From Dehalococcoidia bacterium (GTDB taxonomy: Bacteria > Chloroflexota > Dehalococcoidia > Dehalococcoidales > CSSed11-197): 8,673 bases of DNA. The DNA is taken from positions 1 to 8,673 of the forward strand of contig PWTP01000055.1 of NCBI GenBank assembly GCA_003563865.1. Reading direction: 5' to 3'. The translations under genes were made by a program, and so were the position numbers. Of this stretch, positions 6,884 to 8,673 are shown piece by piece (the first letter of the stretch is position 1; every line of letters starts with the position of its first letter). A model generated the notes under the pieces. That model was not told where the DNA came from, did not search any database, and saw only the letters and a list, made by a program, of their open reading frames with translations.

Positions 6884-6885
6884 AA

Positions 6886-7746
6886 ATGCTAAAAAAATTT
6901 CGTTATTCAATTTTAGCAACACTGGCAATGATAGTCATGACTGCCGGATTAGCAGGTGGCTGTGCAGAAGAAGAGACTGTTAAAATTCCCTATGTTGAAT
7001 GGGCCTGAGCAGAGGCAGAAGCCTTTCTTGCAAAGGAAATATTAGATGACATGGGCTATCAGGTAGATCTTAGTTCCGTTTCTGCCGGAGTTATGTGGGA
7101 ATCAATCGCCACTGGCGACCAGGACTTCATCACCACCGCCTGGCTTCCATACACGCACCAGTCGTACTGGGAAACCCACCAGAATAATGTCGACCGAATC
7201 GGCACGCTGTATGAAGGAGCTGTATTGGCTCTGGTAGTGCCCGATTATGTAACCATCAACTCAATCGCCGAACTAAACGATCACGAAGAAGAGTTTGGCG
7301 GCCGCATAGTGGGCATCGACCCGGGTGCAGGACTAATGGAAGCCACCAGGAACACCCTGATGCCAAATTATGGCCTCGAGGACTGGGAGCTGTCCGAGTC
7401 CAGTGAAGCTGCCATGATGGCCGAGCTTGACAGCTACTACAATAGCGGTGATTGGATTGTAGTAACCGGATGGGCGCCTCACTGGAAATTTGCCGCCTAT
7501 GACTTAAAAATCCTTGAAGACCCGGATGAAGCTCTGGGCGGACAGGAAGAAATTGCAATTGTCGCCAGGCAGGGATTCAGAGATGACTTCCCTGAAGTTA
7601 CAGCTTTCCTGGAGAACTGGACGCTTACTGCCGATCAACTCGGCGAAGTCATGTACATGATCAGTGTAGATGGAATGGCCCCGGCCGTTGCTGCCCGCAC
7701 CTGGATCGACAACAACCAGGACATTGTTGATTCCTGGCTTCCCTAA
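6886..7746 (+). CDS. opuAC: Glycine betaine ABC transporter substrate-binding lipoprotein (OpuAC) with an in-frame TGA codon
   Basis: This extracytoplasmic receptor delivers glycine betaine or a similar quaternary amine to OpuAA/OpuAB. The full reading is 286 codons including one in-frame TGA at codon 41. ATG at 6886 has a perfect AGGAGG 5 bases upstream (6875-6880). A signal peptide (MLKKFRYSI then a hydrophobic core) ends at LAGGC with C26 the likely lipidated cysteine; -3 is Ala, so the lipobox is slightly atypical. The mature domain starts KIPYVEWA (33-40) and then hits TGA. Beyond it the family motifs are intact: DFITTAWLPYTH (80-91), GIDPGAGLM (143-151), VVTGWAPHWKF (192-202), DLKILEDP (206-213). 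W39, W86 and W196 are candidate aromatic-cage residues. Starting instead at the internal ATG 7051 would remove the signal peptide and the first strand, so that start is unlikely. Selenoprotein, recent pseudogene and base error all remain possible. Confidence 0.85.
7006..7008 (+). other. In-frame TGA in opuAC: candidate selenocysteine codon
   Basis: The TGA lies between GCC (Ala40) and GCA (Ala42), two codons after the family-conserved Trp of the YVEW motif. By alignment from memory, Bacillus OpuAC has an acidic residue here (NWAE), so Cys or Sec is not the invariant choice. TGA is used as a true stop elsewhere in the window (channel gene, opuAA), and TGG encodes Trp, so genome-wide TGA=Trp recoding is excluded. 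Confidence 0.45.
7024..7038 (+). promoter_or_regulatory. Weak bacterial SECIS-like hairpin downstream of the opuAC TGA
   Basis: UUUCUU (7024-7029) can pair with AAGGAA (7033-7038, one G-U pair) around a GCA loop that begins 21 bases after the TGA and has G first. This spacing and the guanosine in the first two loop positions agree with the general description of bacterial SECIS elements. The stem is short and A/U-rich, and two competing hairpins exist (7011-7026 and 7022-7036), so the support is modest. Confidence 0.25.
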
Positions 7747-7760
7747 ATCGGGAGCGATCG

Positions 7761-7797
7761 ATAAAAAAGAGGGGGCTTAAAGCCCCCTCTTTTTTAT
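7761..7797. terminator. Bidirectional intrinsic terminator between opuAC and the flavoprotein gene
   Basis: A 17-bp perfect stem pairs 7761-7777 with 7781-7797 around a TAA loop. The core is GAGGGGGCT with AGCCCCCTC, flanked by six A on the left and six T on the right, so either strand gives a GC-rich hairpin followed by a U-run. It ends opuAC (stop at 7746) and the convergent flavoprotein gene (stop at 7810). Confidence 0.96.
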
Positions 7798-7809
7798 GCT
7801 CGGGATAAG

Positions 7810-8430
7810 TTAACTGTTTATTAAGGCAGCCAGTTTCCGCCCTGCCTTTTCAGCCTGTTCAAGCATTGCTATCTCGGTTTTAATTTTACCTTTATCAAAA
7901 ATTCCCAAAACCGGTATCTGCCCGATTACTTCATACCCCAGGCCTTCCAGCGGCAATCTTAGCGCATCCATTGACAAACCAATGGCTTCTTCATATGAAG
8001 GTTGCTCGCCAATGGCTGCTATTACAGCTTTACGGTTCTGCCCTGAAAGAGAGCTGGAATAACCCCTGGGTCTATCATCGGTAAACATGTAAAGGCAATA
8101 AAGGCGGTCCAAAAAAGCCTTTATCCAGGCGGTTACATTATAATTGTGTGTTGGTGAAACAAGTACCAACCCGCGAGCCTGTATAATTTTTGGATATATG
8201 AGCTGCATCCCGTCCTGCAACCCCTTACACTGATAGCTCTTCTGGCACATCTCGCAACCTGTGCAAGGCTTATATTGGAAATCTCTTAACTGGATGGTCT
8301 CAGCCGCAACATTCTCAGCCTGCACGCCTGCCAGGATGTGCTTTAAAAGCACATCCGAATTGCCTCCCTTTCTAGGGCTCCCGCCTATGCCAAGAACTTT
8401 GTTTTGTGGCATGCTGTTGTCTGTTCTCAT
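7810..8430 (-). CDS. Iron-sulfur flavoprotein, NADPH-dependent FMN reductase fold
   Basis: This 206-residue cytosolic flavodoxin-like protein belongs to the iron-sulfur flavoprotein (ISF) group of anaerobes. GIGGSPRKGGNSDVLL (14-29) is the FMN phosphate-binding loop. PCTGCEMCQKSYQC supplies C56, C59, C62 and C68 in a CX2CX2CX5C spacing that matches the compact 4Fe-4S motif described for ISF of Methanosarcina and Clostridium relatives. VSPTHNYNVTAWIKAFLDRL (91-110) and GEQPSYEEA fit the flavin-contacting loops. ISFs pass electrons from ferredoxin and are linked to oxygen or peroxide reduction; the partner here is unknown. The first ATG is chosen because GGAGG (8445-8441) lies 10 bases upstream; an ATG six codons later has no ribosome site. 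It follows an RND-type exporter gene by 57 bases on the same strand and may be co-transcribed with it. Confidence 0.88.
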   Translation of the reverse strand: MRTDNSMPQNKVLGIGGSPRKGGNSDVLLKHILAGVQAENVAAETIQLRDFQYKPCTGCEMCQKSYQCKGLQDGMQLIYPKIIQARGLVLVSPTHNYNVTAWIKAFLDRLYCLYMFTDDRPRGYSSSLSGQNRKAVIAAIGEQPSYEEAIGLSMDALRLPLEGLGYEVIGQIPVLGIFDKGKIKTEIAMLEQAEKAGRKLAALINS

Positions 8431-8487
8431 TCCAAATTTCCCTCCGCCTGCAAGTTTATTTCAGCTCTAGCATCAGATGTCAGGAAA

Positions 8488-8673
8488 TTATCCAGTTGCT
8501 TTTTTATTCTTTCTTTTTGTCTGCTGTTTTTGCCTTAAAGTATCATACCATACCATAAGCCCCGGCATAACGGTAAGTGTTACTACCAGGCACAGCAAAA
8601 CACCGATAACGGTTGCAATACCAAAATCGCGAATCATTACAAAGCTGGATACCAGCAGCACTCCAAACCCCCC
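8488..8673 (-). CDS. RND/MMPL-superfamily exporter, C-terminal end (cut by window edge)
   Basis: The last 61 residues of a large membrane protein are visible on the minus strand, starting GGFGVLLVSSFVMIRDFGIA (edge side), then a hydrophobic helix TVIGVLLCLVVTLTVMPGLM and a basic tail VWYDTLRQKQQTKRKNKKATG before TAA. The pattern of a Gly-rich helix, a short S-F-x-x-xRDFG turn and a last helix ending TxxxMPGLM or LPALL is typical of the final two transmembrane helices in MMPL/hydrophobe-exporter type RND proteins. The substrate cannot be inferred from this piece. The tail, with about eight Lys/Arg, is expected to face the cytoplasm. Confidence 0.8.
   Translation of the reverse strand, partial: GGFGVLLVSSFVMIRDFGIATVIGVLLCLVVTLTVMPGLMVWYDTLRQKQQTKRKNKKATG

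Noticed and set aside
7006..7008. TGA read as tryptophan through an altered genetic code
   Set aside because: TGA ends the mechanosensitive channel gene and opuAA at expected positions, and TGG is used for tryptophan throughout the window.
7051..7746. OpuAC starting at the internal ATG 7051 as a complete 231-residue gene
   Set aside because: It would lack the signal peptide and the first conserved strand (KIPYVEW), its best ribosome-like site (AGGA) is 13 bases away, and coding similarity clearly continues upstream to 6886.

Overview
The window looks like ordinary chromosome from an anaerobic or facultative Gram-positive bacterium, most likely a clostridial Firmicute of the Peptococcaceae/Syntrophomonadales type. 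This is inferred from the strong AGGAGG-type ribosome sites, the sigma-A-like promoters, the Bacillus-like opuA operon order, an iron-sulfur flavoprotein typical of anaerobes, menaquinone genes, and moderate GC (roughly 45-50% by eye). No rRNA, tRNA, CRISPR array, insertion sequence or phage gene was seen.

Layout. Positions 1-1110 (minus) hold a prenylquinone pair: a UbiA-family prenyltransferase (menA-like) whose stop codon shares one base with the start of a menG/ubiE-type methyltransferase that runs off the left edge. A 309-bp divergent gap contains candidate promoters for both directions and a long-range GC-rich helix. On the plus strand follow a small-conductance mechanosensitive channel with an added C-terminal zinc ribbon (1420-2628) and a branched-chain aminotransferase, ilvE (2691-3608), probably one transcript. 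A class II aldolase (3683-4255, minus) converges on ilvE. A 427-bp divergent gap then carries a textbook TTGACA-17-TATATT promoter pointing into a leader of about 290 nt. The leader feeds a three-gene glycine betaine ABC transporter operon: ATPase (4683-5888), permease (5875-6783) and substrate-binding lipoprotein (6886-7746). The operon ends at a 17-bp bidirectional terminator, shared with a convergent iron-sulfur flavoprotein gene (7810-8430, minus). Upstream of that gene lies the C-terminal end of an RND/MMPL-type exporter (8488-8673, minus) that runs off the right edge.

How the genes fit together. The MscS channel (solute release on hypo-osmotic shock) and the OpuA transporter (betaine uptake on hyper-osmotic shock, with CBS domains on the ATPase) are opposite arms of osmotic adaptation, although ilvE and an aldolase lie between them.

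Most notable point. The betaine-binding protein has an in-frame TGA at codon 41 (7006-7008), two codons after a family-conserved tryptophan. Everything else about the gene is intact: ribosome site, signal peptide, lipobox-like cysteine, full length, ligand motifs and terminator. A caller that treats TGA as stop would start at 7051 and lose the signal peptide. The choices are a selenocysteine codon, a very recent nonsense mutation, or a base-call error. A weak bacterial SECIS-like hairpin sits at the right distance but does not prove recoding.
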